A stretch of 64,000 nt of DNA. Source: a bacterium (lineage in GTDB: Bacteria; Pseudomonadota; Alphaproteobacteria; Caulobacterales; Caulobacteraceae). A model generated the notes under the pieces. It had not been told where the DNA came from. It saw only the letters and a program-made list of their open reading frames with translations, and did not search any database. This document shows positions 18,300 through 27,320 of the stretch, piece after piece (within the stretch, counting starts at the first letter, position 1; every line of letters starts with the position of its first letter). Position numbers and translations under genes: made by a program. Location: positions 1 through 64,000 of the forward strand of contig JAVBXP010000017.1 in NCBI GenBank assembly GCA_030824495.1, in the 5' to 3' direction.

Positions 18300-19892
18300 A
18301 TGGCCGCCGAGGTGACGATGATGCTCAAGACCGTGCGGGAATCCCTAATATCGGCGTTGAAGTCGCCAGCTCGGCTGCTGAGCGACGGCGATCGCAGCGT
18401 GGTCGAGGCTGAGATCCATGACGCCGGCCGGCTGACCAACGCCTACAGTTTCATGCTGTTCAGCGCCTGCGGGATCGCCGCGCTGGGCCTGCTCCAATCC
18501 TCGGCGCCCGTGATTATCGGGGCGATGCTGATCTCGCCCTTGATGGGGCCGATCGTATCGATGGGCATGGCCCTGGCGCGCGTGGATCCACGCCGGTTCA
18601 GGTCGGCGGCCCTCACCCTGGCGATCGGCGTGCTTCTGTCGGTCCTGGCCTCCACCATCATCGTCTGGGCCTCGCCGCTCAAGGACGTCACGCCTGAAAT
18701 TCTGGCCAGAACCCGGCCCACCCTGCTCGACCTCGTCGTTGCCCTGCTGTCGGGGTTTGTCGGCGCCTATCTTTCCATCAACCGCAAGGGTGGCGCGATC
18801 GCGGGCGTCGCCATCGCCACCTCGCTGATGCCGCCGCTCGCCGTGGTCGGCTACGGCGTGGCCACGGCGGCCTGGGACATCGCAGGCGGCGCCTTGCTGC
18901 TGTTCCTGACCAATGTTGTCGCCATCTTGGTTTCGGTGTTCGGCGTGGCGCGCCGATACGGCTTCCGGTCGGTCGAACGAACCGGCGCCGCCTGGGAAAC
19001 GCCCGCTCTCGTCGCGGTCATGGTGGCGCTGTGCGTCCCGCTCGCCGCGTCCCTGCAGGGCATTGTGGTCGAAACGCGAGAGACCAACCGGGCCCGCGGC
19101 GCGATCAACCAGGCGTTCGCCGAGGCCTCGCCACACATCACCGAACTCAAGGTCCAGGCCCAGGGCGATGAGCCCGCCCTGGTTCAGGCCGTCGTGGTCA
19201 CCCGCAAATACATCCCGAGCGCCGAGACCCAGGTCGCCAGCGCGCTGGGCCGCGGGACCAAGGTCGAGATCGAACAGATCCTGACCGCCAAGGGCGCCGC
19301 CGATCTGAGCAACAGCGCCTTGGCCAGCAGGCCTGCCTCCCCGCCGCTCGCCCCTAACGCCAGTCCAGAACAGCGACTGCGCGCCATGCTCACCACCATC
19401 GGCGAGGTCCAGGCCATCGAAAGGCGCGGCCCCGGCCTTGTCGTCACCTTCGTCATGAACGAGCACGGCGAGCTGGTGGACTATCTGGCGTTGGAGCAGG
19501 CCGCCCAGCGCTTCATGCCGCAGACGCCCCTGGAGCTGATCCCGCCGCTCGCGCCCTTGCCTCCGGTGCCGTTTGCTTACGGATCGACCTCGCTGTCCCC
19601 GGAGGCGGCGGCGAGCGTCGACACCATCGCCTGGGCCCTCAAGCGTTGGAACGCGCCCGCGGCCAAGGTCGAGGGCGGCGCGAGCCCCAACCCCCGAGGC
19701 AGGCGAGCCGCCGACTTCCGCATCGCGCAGGCCAGGGCCGCAGCGGTGGCCGAGCGGCTGGGGGCTCAAGGGATCAAGGACATCACCCTGGCGACGGAGG
19801 TCCCCGAAACGCTTTCGGGCGATGAGGCGCGCTACCTGACGGCGCGTGTGACGATGCTGCCGGCGCCCCCGCCGGCCGCTAGTCGTCCATGA
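18300..19892 (+). CDS. DUF389 membrane protein with C-terminal OmpA-like domain
   Basis: A roughly 530-residue protein. After a short cytoplasmic helix comes a DUF389-type block of about six hydrophobic helices with family signatures LLQSSAPVIIGAMLISPLMG, SGFVGAYLSINRKGGAIAGV and ATSLMPPLAVVGYG. A long soluble part follows. Its last 90 residues (FAYGSTSLSPEAAASV, then RIAQARAAAVAERLGAQGI) look like an OmpA-type peptidoglycan-binding domain facing the periplasm. Function is unknown. The start is uncertain: GTG 18276 and ATG 18300 are both in frame, and internal methionines follow. The 3' end overlaps the convergent glutathione transferase gene by 14 bases. Confidence 0.8.
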   Translation: MAAEVTMMLKTVRESLISALKSPARLLSDGDRSVVEAEIHDAGRLTNAYSFMLFSACGIAALGLLQSSAPVIIGAMLISPLMGPIVSMGMALARVDPRRFRSAALTLAIGVLLSVLASTIIVWASPLKDVTPEILARTRPTLLDLVVALLSGFVGAYLSINRKGGAIAGVAIATSLMPPLAVVGYGVATAAWDIAGGALLLFLTNVVAILVSVFGVARRYGFRSVERTGAAWETPALVAVMVALCVPLAASLQGIVVETRETNRARGAINQAFAEASPHITELKVQAQGDEPALVQAVVVTRKYIPSAETQVASALGRGTKVEIEQILTAKGAADLSNSALASRPASPPLAPNASPEQRLRAMLTTIGEVQAIERRGPGLVVTFVMNEHGELVDYLALEQAAQRFMPQTPLELIPPLAPLPPVPFAYGSTSLSPEAAASVDTIAWALKRWNAPAAKVEGGASPNPRGRRAADFRIAQARAAAVAERLGAQGIKDITLATEVPETLSGDEARYLTARVTMLPAPPPAASRP

Positions 19893-20544
19893 GCTCTGGC
19901 CCAGGGAACAGGGTGCGATAGGGCCTTGCCTCGTCCACCGCCCGCGCCACCGAGGGCCGCCGCATCAGCCGGTCGAAATAGCTGGTGAGGATCGCGAGCC
20001 CCTCGCCAAAAGGCTCCAGACGCGCGGCATAGAACAATCCGGGCGCCGCGGCGCAGTCGGCCAGGGTGAAGTCCTCGCCCATCGCCCATGTCTTGCCCGC
20101 CAGCTCCTTTTCCAGCAAGCCATAGACCGTGCGTAGCTGGGCCCTTGCAGCCGCCACGCCCGTGGCATCCTTCTCGCCATCGGGACGCAGCCGGTCGGCG
20201 ACGATCGCCTGCATCGGCGCCTGCACGTAGAGATCGAAAATCCGGTCCATCAGCCGGGTCCGCCACGCCAGGTCAGGATCGGCGGGGATGAGGCGCGCTT
20301 CGCCCGGATAGTGCAGTTCCAGATACTCGATGATGACGCTGGTCTCGGGGATCGTTTCCCCCCGCGCGTCGTCCTGCAGGACGGGCATCTTGCCCATCGG
20401 CCATAGCGCCAGGAACGCCGAGCGGGAGGCCTCCTCGCCCAGGTCCACGACGCAGGCCTCAAAAGGCGCGCCGTTCTCATAGAAGGCGATGATCGCCTTC
20501 TGGCAAAAGGAGGCGAAGGGGTGGAGGTGCAGCTTCAGCGACAT
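19879..20544 (-). CDS. Glutathione S-transferase family protein
   Basis: A 221-residue protein with the thioredoxin-like N-terminal domain (LKLHLHPFASFCQKAII, with serine/cysteine at the usual active-site position) and the glutathione-binding turn GKMPVLQDD followed by IPETSVIIEYLE. The all-helical C-terminal domain has the FTLADCAAAPGLFYA motif. It probably conjugates or reduces with glutathione; the substrate is unknown. It ends inside the tail of the convergent DUF389 gene. A palindrome-like AGTACT element lies 18-33 bases before the start and could be an operator. Confidence 0.87.
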   Translation of the reverse strand: MSLKLHLHPFASFCQKAIIAFYENGAPFEACVVDLGEEASRSAFLALWPMGKMPVLQDDARGETIPETSVIIEYLELHYPGEARLIPADPDLAWRTRLMDRIFDLYVQAPMQAIVADRLRPDGEKDATGVAAARAQLRTVYGLLEKELAGKTWAMGEDFTLADCAAAPGLFYAARLEPFGEGLAILTSYFDRLMRRPSVARAVDEARPYRTLFPGPELMDD

Positions 20545-20561
20545 GCCGACTCCATTGATGA

Positions 20562-20577
20562 AGTTAGTACTTAACTA
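20562..20577. promoter_or_regulatory. Possible operator upstream of the glutathione transferase gene
   Basis: The stretch AGTTAGTACTTAACTA is nearly palindromic around AGTACT and lies just upstream of the start at 20544. Sites of this shape are often bound by HxlR-type regulators, but no regulator gene lies beside it here. Seven-base repeats AACTATC/GATAGTT also flank the next 35 bases. This is inference from symmetry only. Confidence 0.3.
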
Positions 20578-20633
20578 TCAGCCTCCCCACGCCCCCGCAA
20601 CGATAGTTTAGGGGTCGCTAAATTAAATCCTCC

Positions 20634-21653
20634 TCAAAACTGGAGGACGATCTTTCCGAAATGCTCTCCGCTCTGCATGGCGGCGAAGGCTGCGGCGGCC
20701 TCTGTCCAGGGGAAGACCTTGTCGACCACTGGGCTGATACGGTGCAATTCGATCGCCCGGCACATCGCCTCGAACATCTCCCGAGAGCCGACCGACAGGC
20801 CCTGCAACCGAGCACTGTTGCCGATCAAGACGCCGGGGTTCACCCCCTCGCCCGCTCCCGCCACCACGCCGATGATCGCGATGTGACCGCCAATACGGAC
20901 AGCCTTGAGGCTCTCCTGAATGGTGCCCGCCCCGCCGACCTCCATGACGAAATCGGCCCCGACGCCATGCGTCGCCTCGCGCACGGCCTTGGCCCACTCC
21001 GGGGTGGTCCGGTAGTTGATCAGGGTATCGGCGCCCATGGTCTTCGCCCGCGCCAGCTTCTCGTCGGAGGACGAGGTGATAACCGTGCGATAGCCGGCCG
21101 CCTTGGCGAACTGCAGACCGAAGATCGAGACCCCGCCCGTACCCTGCAGCACCACCGTGTCGCCGGGTTCCAGCCGCGCATCCTCGAACAGCCCGCGCCA
21201 GGCGGTCAGCGCCGCGCACGGCAAGGTCGCCACCTGCTGGTCGGTCAGGAAATCAGGAACTTTCGAGACCCCCTCCTGGCTGAACGTGGCCAGTTCTCGT
21301 CCCGCGCCGGGCACGGGGAAGCCCAGCGCCGAGCTGAGCTTCTCCAAGGTCGGCCGCCCGGAGGTCCAGTTCTGGAAGAACAGGGTGGCGACCCGGTCGC
21401 CGACCGCCACGCGCGTCACGCCCGGCCCCACGGCCTCGACGATCCCGCAACCGTCCGAGAAGGGGGTGATGACGCCGCCGGCCGTCGATGATCCGCGGCT
21501 ATACATGCCGTTGATCATCAGCATGTCGCGGTAGTTCAGCGACACAGCCCTCATTCGCACCAGGACCTCGCCATGGCCCGGCGTCGGGTCGGGGCTTTCC
21601 ACCACTTTCAGTGCATCAGCGCCCCAAGGCGCGGCGACTTCCAAGGCCCGCAT
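20634..21653 (-). CDS. Zinc-type alcohol dehydrogenase-like (MDR) NAD(P)-dependent oxidoreductase
   Basis: A 339-residue medium-chain dehydrogenase/reductase. The N-terminal GroES-like domain contains PGHGEVLVRMRAVSLNYRD, the start typical of quinone oxidoreductase-like members without the full structural zinc set. The Rossmann fold shows VLQGTGGVSIFGLQFAKAAG and later GADTLINYRTTPEWAKAVRE. It ends with KIVLQF. The enzyme most likely reduces or oxidises small carbonyl or alkene substrates with NADPH. It lies between the MFS carrier and the glutathione transferase gene on the same strand (gaps 75 and 89 bases), so a detoxification transcript is possible but not shown. Confidence 0.88.
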   Translation of the reverse strand: MRALEVAAPWGADALKVVESPDPTPGHGEVLVRMRAVSLNYRDMLMINGMYSRGSSTAGGVITPFSDGCGIVEAVGPGVTRVAVGDRVATLFFQNWTSGRPTLEKLSSALGFPVPGAGRELATFSQEGVSKVPDFLTDQQVATLPCAALTAWRGLFEDARLEPGDTVVLQGTGGVSIFGLQFAKAAGYRTVITSSSDEKLARAKTMGADTLINYRTTPEWAKAVREATHGVGADFVMEVGGAGTIQESLKAVRIGGHIAIIGVVAGAGEGVNPGVLIGNSARLQGLSVGSREMFEAMCRAIELHRISPVVDKVFPWTEAAAAFAAMQSGEHFGKIVLQF

Positions 21654-21728
21654 GCGATCACTCCCTACGATCTCGTTGCCGGCATAGTCGCCGCTTCCGA
21701 GACGCCCGCAAGGCTGTCGTCGCGGAAG

Positions 21729-22889
21729 TCAGGCGTCCAAACGCCTGACGCCGTATAGCCGTAGCGCTCCGACCAGTCCCAACGCCGACATCGCCGCCAT
21801 GGCCAGGTACCCCCACGTTCCGACAGCGTCGAACAGCCAGCCGGAGCCGATGGTGGCCGCCCCCATCAGCAAACCGCCCGACAGCGCCGAGTTGATGGTC
21901 TGCGCCGCCGAGGCGTTGGCCGGGGTCGATAGTCGCTCGACCAACTGCAGCGAGGCCAGGAAGGTCGCCGCATAGGTGAAGGTGTGCAGCGCCTGCATCG
22001 GCAGGACCACCCACAGCGGCGGCGCGAACGAGAGCACGATCCAGCGCACCAACGCCGCGCATCCGCCGATCATCAGCAAGTTGCGTGGCCCGATCCGCCG
22101 TCGCCAGGGTTCCATGAACCACATGAAGGCGACCTCGACCCCAACCGCGAGGCCCCACAACAAGCCGGTCGCGCTCTCCGGCAAGCCCTGCTGTTTCCAG
22201 GAGAGCGCCGAGAACGAGTAGTAGAAGGCATGGGCGGACTGGATCAGCCCGACCGAAACCACCGCCAGCATGAAATTCTTGTCTCGAAGCAGGTCGCTAA
22301 GGCCGGCGAGGCGCTCCGACAGCCGACTGGCCGCCCCGCCCTCCCGCACCGGATCAGGCGGCAACAAGCCCCGCGCCCCAGCCGCCGCCAGCATCGCCGC
22401 CGCCGTTATCCAGACCAGCACCAGCTCGGGCGAGAACCTCGCCAGCAGCAGGCCCACTGTCACATTGGCGATGATGAAAGCCACAGATCCGATCCCGCGC
22501 GGCCAGCCGTAGTTGAAGCCCTCGCGGCGAGCCCGGCCGAACACGATCACATCGGTCAGCGGGATCATGGTCGACAGGATCGTGTTGGCGATGAACCAGA
22601 TCCCGAACCACCAGGCGAACCCGAACGGCGCCGCCAGCAGGCCGTAGGCCAAGGCGGTCGCCAGCCCCATCAGGATCAGCGGCGTGCGTCGCAGGTGGAA
22701 ACTGTCGGCCCACATGGCGATGGCCGGCGCTGTGACTGCACGGGCGAACATCGGCGCCGAAAGAATCAGTCCGATTTCCGCGCCGGACAGACCGCGCGAG
22801 GCGAACCAGACAGGGATGTACGGTGAGCTGGCCCCTGTGCCGACGAACAGGGCCGCATAGAAGAGACCAAGGCGTACGGGCTGGGACAT
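21729..22889 (-). CDS. MFS transporter, phenylpropionate permease (PPP/HcaT-like) type
   Basis: A 386-residue integral membrane protein with about 12 hydrophobic helices. The first, LGLFYAALFVGTGASSPYIPVWF, and the following SRGLSGAEIGLILS and WADSFHLRRTP loop (the MFS motif A position) match the PPP family of major facilitator proteins. YGWPRGIGSVAFI in helix four is also typical. The family includes HcaT and LacY-like symporters, and the substrate here is not known. It is divergent from exoD. The downstream neighbours on the same strand are a dehydrogenase and a glutathione transferase. Confidence 0.85.
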   Translation of the reverse strand: MSQPVRLGLFYAALFVGTGASSPYIPVWFASRGLSGAEIGLILSAPMFARAVTAPAIAMWADSFHLRRTPLILMGLATALAYGLLAAPFGFAWWFGIWFIANTILSTMIPLTDVIVFGRARREGFNYGWPRGIGSVAFIIANVTVGLLLARFSPELVLVWITAAAMLAAAGARGLLPPDPVREGGAASRLSERLAGLSDLLRDKNFMLAVVSVGLIQSAHAFYYSFSALSWKQQGLPESATGLLWGLAVGVEVAFMWFMEPWRRRIGPRNLLMIGGCAALVRWIVLSFAPPLWVVLPMQALHTFTYAATFLASLQLVERLSTPANASAAQTINSALSGGLLMGAATIGSGWLFDAVGTWGYLAMAAMSALGLVGALRLYGVRRLDA

Positions 22890-23002
22890 GATCGAAACCC
22901 TGCCTAGTCCGAGTCGGTCGCAATTTTCCCGAGCGATCTGGCCAATGTTGCCGCGCTTTAACTTCCGCTAGGGCGCCTCGTCGTGGTAGCGCCAAGCTTG
23001 AA

Positions 23003-23626
23003 ATGTCCGAACACACCAAAGCCGCCAGCGTCTCCGAACTGCTCGACCAGATCGGCGCGCGTTCTGAACGTAAGGTGTCGGTCGGCGACCTCCTGGACAC
23101 CTTCGGCGATCGCGCGTTCGGCGCCCTGATGTTCGTATTCGCAGCGCCGCTGGTGCTGCCCATGCCGCCCGGGGTTTCGGCCCTGCTCGGCGCGCCCCTG
23201 ATCTTCATCACCGCCCAATGGACCATGGGCCGCAAGACGCTGTGGCTGCCAAAAGCGCTGCTCTCGCGCACGATGAGCATGTCCGACTTCCGGTCATTGA
23301 CCGCGAAGCTGAAGCCTCACCTCGAACGGCTGGAACGCCGCCTGCGCCCGCGCCTCACCTTCATGTACAATCCGATGGGCGACCGGCTGGTTGGGGCTTT
23401 GTGCTTCATCCTTTCGCTGATCGTTTTCCTGCCGATCCCGTTCGGCAACATGCTGCCCTCCTTCGCCATCGCCGCCTTCGCGATCGGCGGCGCCGAGCGC
23501 GACGGTGTCGCGGCCCTGGTCGGCTGGGTCGCCGCGATCCTTTCGATCCTGGTGCTGGCGGTCCTCTCCAAGGCGATCGTCGCCGCGGTGGTGGCGTTCT
23601 TCGCCACGCTAGTCGGGATGTTTTAG
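23003..23626 (+). CDS. exoD: Exopolysaccharide synthesis protein ExoD family
   Basis: A 207-residue membrane protein. The cytoplasmic N-terminus has VSVGDLLDTFGDRAFGALMF, the typical ExoD opening. Four or so hydrophobic segments follow, including FVFAAPLVLPMPPGVSALLG, LCFILSLIVFLPIPFGNMLP and a terminal hydrophobic stretch. ExoD affects exopolysaccharide production and alkali tolerance in rhizobia, but its biochemical role is not settled. It is divergent from the MFS gene and followed 78 bases later by the aminotransferase gene. Confidence 0.85.
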   Translation: MSEHTKAASVSELLDQIGARSERKVSVGDLLDTFGDRAFGALMFVFAAPLVLPMPPGVSALLGAPLIFITAQWTMGRKTLWLPKALLSRTMSMSDFRSLTAKLKPHLERLERRLRPRLTFMYNPMGDRLVGALCFILSLIVFLPIPFGNMLPSFAIAAFAIGGAERDGVAALVGWVAAILSILVLAVLSKAIVAAVVAFFATLVGMF

Positions 23627-23704
23627 CCCCGATCACGACTCCCGGTTGCCGGATTTCCATCTCGGCGTAAGGTCACGGTCTGGCCTTCGTCGATGGAGAC
23701 TCCC

Positions 23705-24982
23705 ATGGACCGTCCCAACAGCCTGGACCGCGCCCTGCGGACCCGCGCGCAGGCCGTGATCCCGGGAGGCATGTACGGCCATCAGGCGGTCGGCCTGCTG
23801 CCGGACGACTATCCCCAATTCTTCGCCAAGGCCGAGGGCGCCCACATCTGGGACGTCGACGGCAATCGCTATCTCGACCTGATGTGCGCGTACGGACCGA
23901 ACCTGTTCGGCTATGCGAACCCCGAGATCGACGCGGCCTATGTTCGCCAACTCGGCCTGGGCGACACCCTGACCGGCCCCACCGAACTCATGGTCCGGCT
24001 GGCGGAGGAGTTGACCGCTCTGGTCAGTCACGCGTCCTGGGCCATGTTCTGCAAGAACGGCACCGACGCCACGACCATGGCCTTGATGACCGCGCGCGCC
24101 CATACGCGCCGCAAGACCATTGTGCGCGCAAAGGGCGCCTATCATGGCGCGGCTCCCTGGTGCACGCCGCGCCCAAGCGGAACCACCGACACCGACCGCG
24201 CCCACCAGGTGTTCTGCGACTACAACGATGTCGCCAGCCTGGAGGCGGCCGTCGCCGAGGCGGGCGATGACCTTGCCGCGATCTTCGCCGCGCCGTTCAA
24301 GCACGACGCCTTCATCGATCAGGCGCCCCCAAACCCGGCCTATGCCCGCCGCGCCCGTGAACTCTGCGACCAGACCGGCGCGTTGCTGATCGTCGATGAC
24401 GTCAGGGCCGGCCTGCGGATGGCCCGCGACTGCTCATGGTCGCTGCTCGGGATCGAACCGGATCTGTCGACCTGGGGCAAATGCATCGCCAACGGCCATC
24501 CCATCTCGGCCTTGCTGGGTGCGGAAAAGGCAAGGGCCGCGGCCGCTTCGATCTATGTGACCGGATCTTTCTGGTACCAGGCCGCGCCGATGGCCGCGGC
24601 GCTGGAGACCCTGCGTCTGGTCCGAGACACCGACTATCTGGAACGTATCGAAGCGCTCGGCGACCGGCTCGCGGCCGGCCTGGTCGAGAGGGCGGCAGCA
24701 GCCGGCTTTGGCCTGCGCTGCTCGGGCCCGACCCAGATGCCGCTCTACCTCTTCGACGACGACCCGGACCTGAGAAAAGGCTTCTGCTGGGTCTCGCAGG
24801 TGCTGGCGCGCGGGGTCTACATGCACCCCTGGCACAACATGTTCCTCTGCGCGGCGATGACCGATGCAGACATCGACCAGGCGCTGGACGCCGCCGACGG
24901 CGCGTTCGCCGCCCTGAAGCAGCAGGCCCCGGGCTTGGCGCCGGTCGAAAAGCTCGCATTCCTCTCAGCCGGCCAAAGGTAG
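23705..24982 (+). CDS. Class III aminotransferase (glutamate-1-semialdehyde aminomutase-like)
   Basis: A 425-residue PLP enzyme. VIPGGMYGHQAVGLLP is a GSA-aminomutase-like start. KNGTDATTMALMTARAHT binds cofactor phosphate. LLIVDDVRAGLRM contains the aspartate that contacts the pyridine nitrogen. The Schiff-base lysine is in TWGKCIANGHP. The natural substrate is unlikely to be glutamate semialdehyde, since it sits with an amidase rather than haem genes. The start at 23705 is preferred because GGAG lies six bases before it; an ATG at 23693 would overlap that site. The amidase follows after six bases, so they are one operon. Confidence 0.88.
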   Translation: MDRPNSLDRALRTRAQAVIPGGMYGHQAVGLLPDDYPQFFAKAEGAHIWDVDGNRYLDLMCAYGPNLFGYANPEIDAAYVRQLGLGDTLTGPTELMVRLAEELTALVSHASWAMFCKNGTDATTMALMTARAHTRRKTIVRAKGAYHGAAPWCTPRPSGTTDTDRAHQVFCDYNDVASLEAAVAEAGDDLAAIFAAPFKHDAFIDQAPPNPAYARRARELCDQTGALLIVDDVRAGLRMARDCSWSLLGIEPDLSTWGKCIANGHPISALLGAEKARAAAASIYVTGSFWYQAAPMAAALETLRLVRDTDYLERIEALGDRLAAGLVERAAAAGFGLRCSGPTQMPLYLFDDDPDLRKGFCWVSQVLARGVYMHPWHNMFLCAAMTDADIDQALDAADGAFAALKQQAPGLAPVEKLAFLSAGQR

Positions 24983-24988
24983 CGCCCC

Positions 24989-26419
24989 ATGGCGATCGAC
25001 GACTATTCCGAGCACGACGGCCTGGCCCTCGCATCCCTGGTCGCCAAGGGAGATGTGACGCCGCTTGAACTGGTGGACGCCGCCATCGCGCGGATCGAGC
25101 GCCATAACCCCACCCTGAACGCCGTCGTCTACAAGGCCTATGACGAGGCCCGCGCCCAGGCGCAGGGCCCGTTGCCGGAAGGGCCATTCAAAGGCGTGCC
25201 CTTCCTGATCAAGGATCTCGGCATGCCGGTGGCCGGTTGGCCGCGCAGCTATGGCAGCAAGTTCGCCCGCGGCGTGGTCGACGACGAAGACGGCGACCTC
25301 ACCCATCGCTATCGCCAGGCAGGCGTCATCCCGCTCGGCAAGACCAACACCCCGGAATACGGCATCACCGGCACGACCGAGGGCGCGCATCTCGGCGCCT
25401 GCCGCAATCCCTGGAACCCCGACCACATTTCCGGCGGCTCGTCGGGCGGCGCGGCCTCGGCCGTGGCGGCCGGCATCGTGCCGCTCGCCCATGCTTCGGA
25501 CGGCCTCGGCTCTATCCGTATCCCCGCCGCCTGCTGCGGGCTGGTCGGGCTCAAAGTCACCCGGGACCGCAATCCGAACGGGCAACAGGACACCGCCTAC
25601 GCCATGGGCTTCACAGTTGACCACGTGGTGACCCGCACAGTGCGCGATTCTGCTGCGATGCTGGACGCCACCGGAACACCCCGCGCCGACGCCCCGTTCG
25701 CGGCCCCGCCCAAGGAACGGCCCTATATCGAGGAGGTGGAGCGCAGTCCGGGTAAGCTGCGGATCGCCTGGTCGTCGGAAACCCCGTCAGGCCGCCCGAT
25801 CCACCCCGAGATCCAAGCCGCCCTGGAACGCACCGCAGTCCTGCTCAAGGGCCTCGGCCACGAGGTGGTCGAGCAAGGTCTCGGCATCGACTATCGGGCG
25901 CTCTACGCCGCCCGCACGCCGGTCTCAGGGGCGAACTTCGCCGCCGACATGGCCCGGTTGATCGAGCAAGTCGGCCGCGAACCCGAGCCGGACGAACTGG
26001 AACCGCTGACCTGGGCGGCGCTGAAAGGCGGCCGCAAGGTGACCGGCGAACAGGCCTTCCGCGGCTGGCAGGATCTGCGGGTGCTAAACCGCCAGACACT
26101 CGCCTTCTTTGAAGATTGGGACGTCTATCTATGCCCGGTGCTTGGCACGCCGGTTCCGGAAGTCGGGCTGATCGACCCCGTGGCTCTGGAACCTCGCGAG
26201 GTCAATCGCCGCCAGGGCGCGGCCTTCCCCTACACCCCGCCCTTCAATTTCTCCGGCCAACCCTCGCTCTCCCTACCTCTCGAGATGTCCGCCAGCGGGC
26301 TGCCCATCGGCATGATGTTCACCGCCCGCTTCGCCGACGAAGCCACCCTCTTCCGGCTGGCCGCCCAGTTGGAAAAGGAAGCGCCCTGGAAGACTCGAAA
26401 GCCAATGGTCTGGGGCTAG
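24989..26419 (+). CDS. Amidase signature family hydrolase
   Basis: A 476-residue Ser-cisSer-Lys amidase. The lysine is in PFLIKDLG, the glycine/serine-rich signature is GGSSGGAASAVAAG, and the acyl-serine lies in SDGLGSIRIPAACCGLVGLK. The C-terminal QPSLSLPL and GLPIGMMFTARFADE segments are conserved in the family. Members hydrolyse carboxamides of many kinds. With the aminotransferase six bases upstream it may form a route for amide or amino-acid catabolism (inference). No signal peptide is seen. The glycine-for-glycine change SDGLGSIR compared with the usual TDxGGSIR is within family variation. Confidence 0.92.
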   Translation: MAIDDYSEHDGLALASLVAKGDVTPLELVDAAIARIERHNPTLNAVVYKAYDEARAQAQGPLPEGPFKGVPFLIKDLGMPVAGWPRSYGSKFARGVVDDEDGDLTHRYRQAGVIPLGKTNTPEYGITGTTEGAHLGACRNPWNPDHISGGSSGGAASAVAAGIVPLAHASDGLGSIRIPAACCGLVGLKVTRDRNPNGQQDTAYAMGFTVDHVVTRTVRDSAAMLDATGTPRADAPFAAPPKERPYIEEVERSPGKLRIAWSSETPSGRPIHPEIQAALERTAVLLKGLGHEVVEQGLGIDYRALYAARTPVSGANFAADMARLIEQVGREPEPDELEPLTWAALKGGRKVTGEQAFRGWQDLRVLNRQTLAFFEDWDVYLCPVLGTPVPEVGLIDPVALEPREVNRRQGAAFPYTPPFNFSGQPSLSLPLEMSASGLPIGMMFTARFADEATLFRLAAQLEKEAPWKTRKPMVWG

Positions 26420-26456
26420 ACCACCGCAAGCCACTCACAAGCGCGCAGGAAAAAAG

Positions 26457-27284
26457 ATGACGAAGCTTTCCCTGAGTATCGCCTTCACCACCGGCCTGCT
26501 GGCCAGCAGTCTGCTTGTCGCCCCCGCCAACGCCCAGGCCCTGCAATCGCGTTACTGGCTTGAAGCTTCAGCCTACTGGCCAGACATAGACACCACGGTC
26601 AGCGTCACGGGGACCGGTGGAAGGGTCGGCACCGACATCAACCTTGAATCCGACCTCAACCTGCGTGACCGCAAAGCCCTGCCCGCCTTCCTCGCGGGCG
26701 CCAGGCTTTGGGATCGGGTTACGATCATCGGCGAGTACTACGCCCTTGATCGCAATGGTTCAGCGCAGGCGTCCCGCGACATCACCTTTGACGACGTCGT
26801 CTATCGAGCCGGCGCGCAGGTCGATAGTTCCTTCGAATCCAACATCTACCGGTTGGCGGTAGGCTATTCCTTCATCCGCCAGGAAAACCTCGAACTCGGC
26901 GCGGCCATCGGGCTGCACGCCACCGACTTCGAAGCCACGCTGTCAGGCGAAGGACAGATCGGCAACGCCGCGATTCAGACCCAGCGGCGCAAACGCGATC
27001 TCATAGCGCCCATGCCGACCGTTGGCCTCTATGGCGGTTACGCGATCACCCCGCGACTGACCGTGGCCGGCCGGGTGGACTACATGTCCCTCAGCGCCGG
27101 CAGCTACGACGGCAGCGTCATCAACACCGAGGCCAGGGCCAGCTACCGCATCTGGGAAAACGTCGGCGTGGGGGCGATGTATCGCTACGTCTCCTATGAC
27201 TTCGACGTAGAGAAAAAGCGCTGGACCGGGCAGCTCGACTACAAGTTCAGCGGTCCCGCGATCTTCCTCCAGGCCGCCTTCTAA
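26457..27284 (+). CDS. Outer-membrane beta-barrel protein
   Basis: A 275-residue exported protein. The signal peptide is about 27 residues with a plausible cleavage after ANAQA. The mature chain alternates polar and aromatic residues in short strands (YWLEASAYWPDI, VTIIGEYYALD, YRLAVGYSFIRQENLELGAAIG) and ends with aromatic F, the pattern of outer-membrane barrels. AGGA lies six bases upstream of the ATG. The ligand or cargo is unknown. The patatin gene begins 36 bases after its stop on the same strand, so the two may share a transcript, which would place a pore or scaffold beside the lipase locus. Confidence 0.78.
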   Translation: MTKLSLSIAFTTGLLASSLLVAPANAQALQSRYWLEASAYWPDIDTTVSVTGTGGRVGTDINLESDLNLRDRKALPAFLAGARLWDRVTIIGEYYALDRNGSAQASRDITFDDVVYRAGAQVDSSFESNIYRLAVGYSFIRQENLELGAAIGLHATDFEATLSGEGQIGNAAIQTQRRKRDLIAPMPTVGLYGGYAITPRLTVAGRVDYMSLSAGSYDGSVINTEARASYRIWENVGVGAMYRYVSYDFDVEKKRWTGQLDYKFSGPAIFLQAAF

Positions 27285-27320
27285 GCCCGCAGGCCACGGC
27301 AAGGCTCAGGGGGCCGACCG

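Noticed and set aside
18345..19769. A 474-codon minus-strand frame across the DUF389 gene
   Set aside because: Low-complexity translation, mirror of a real gene with membrane helices on the plus strand.
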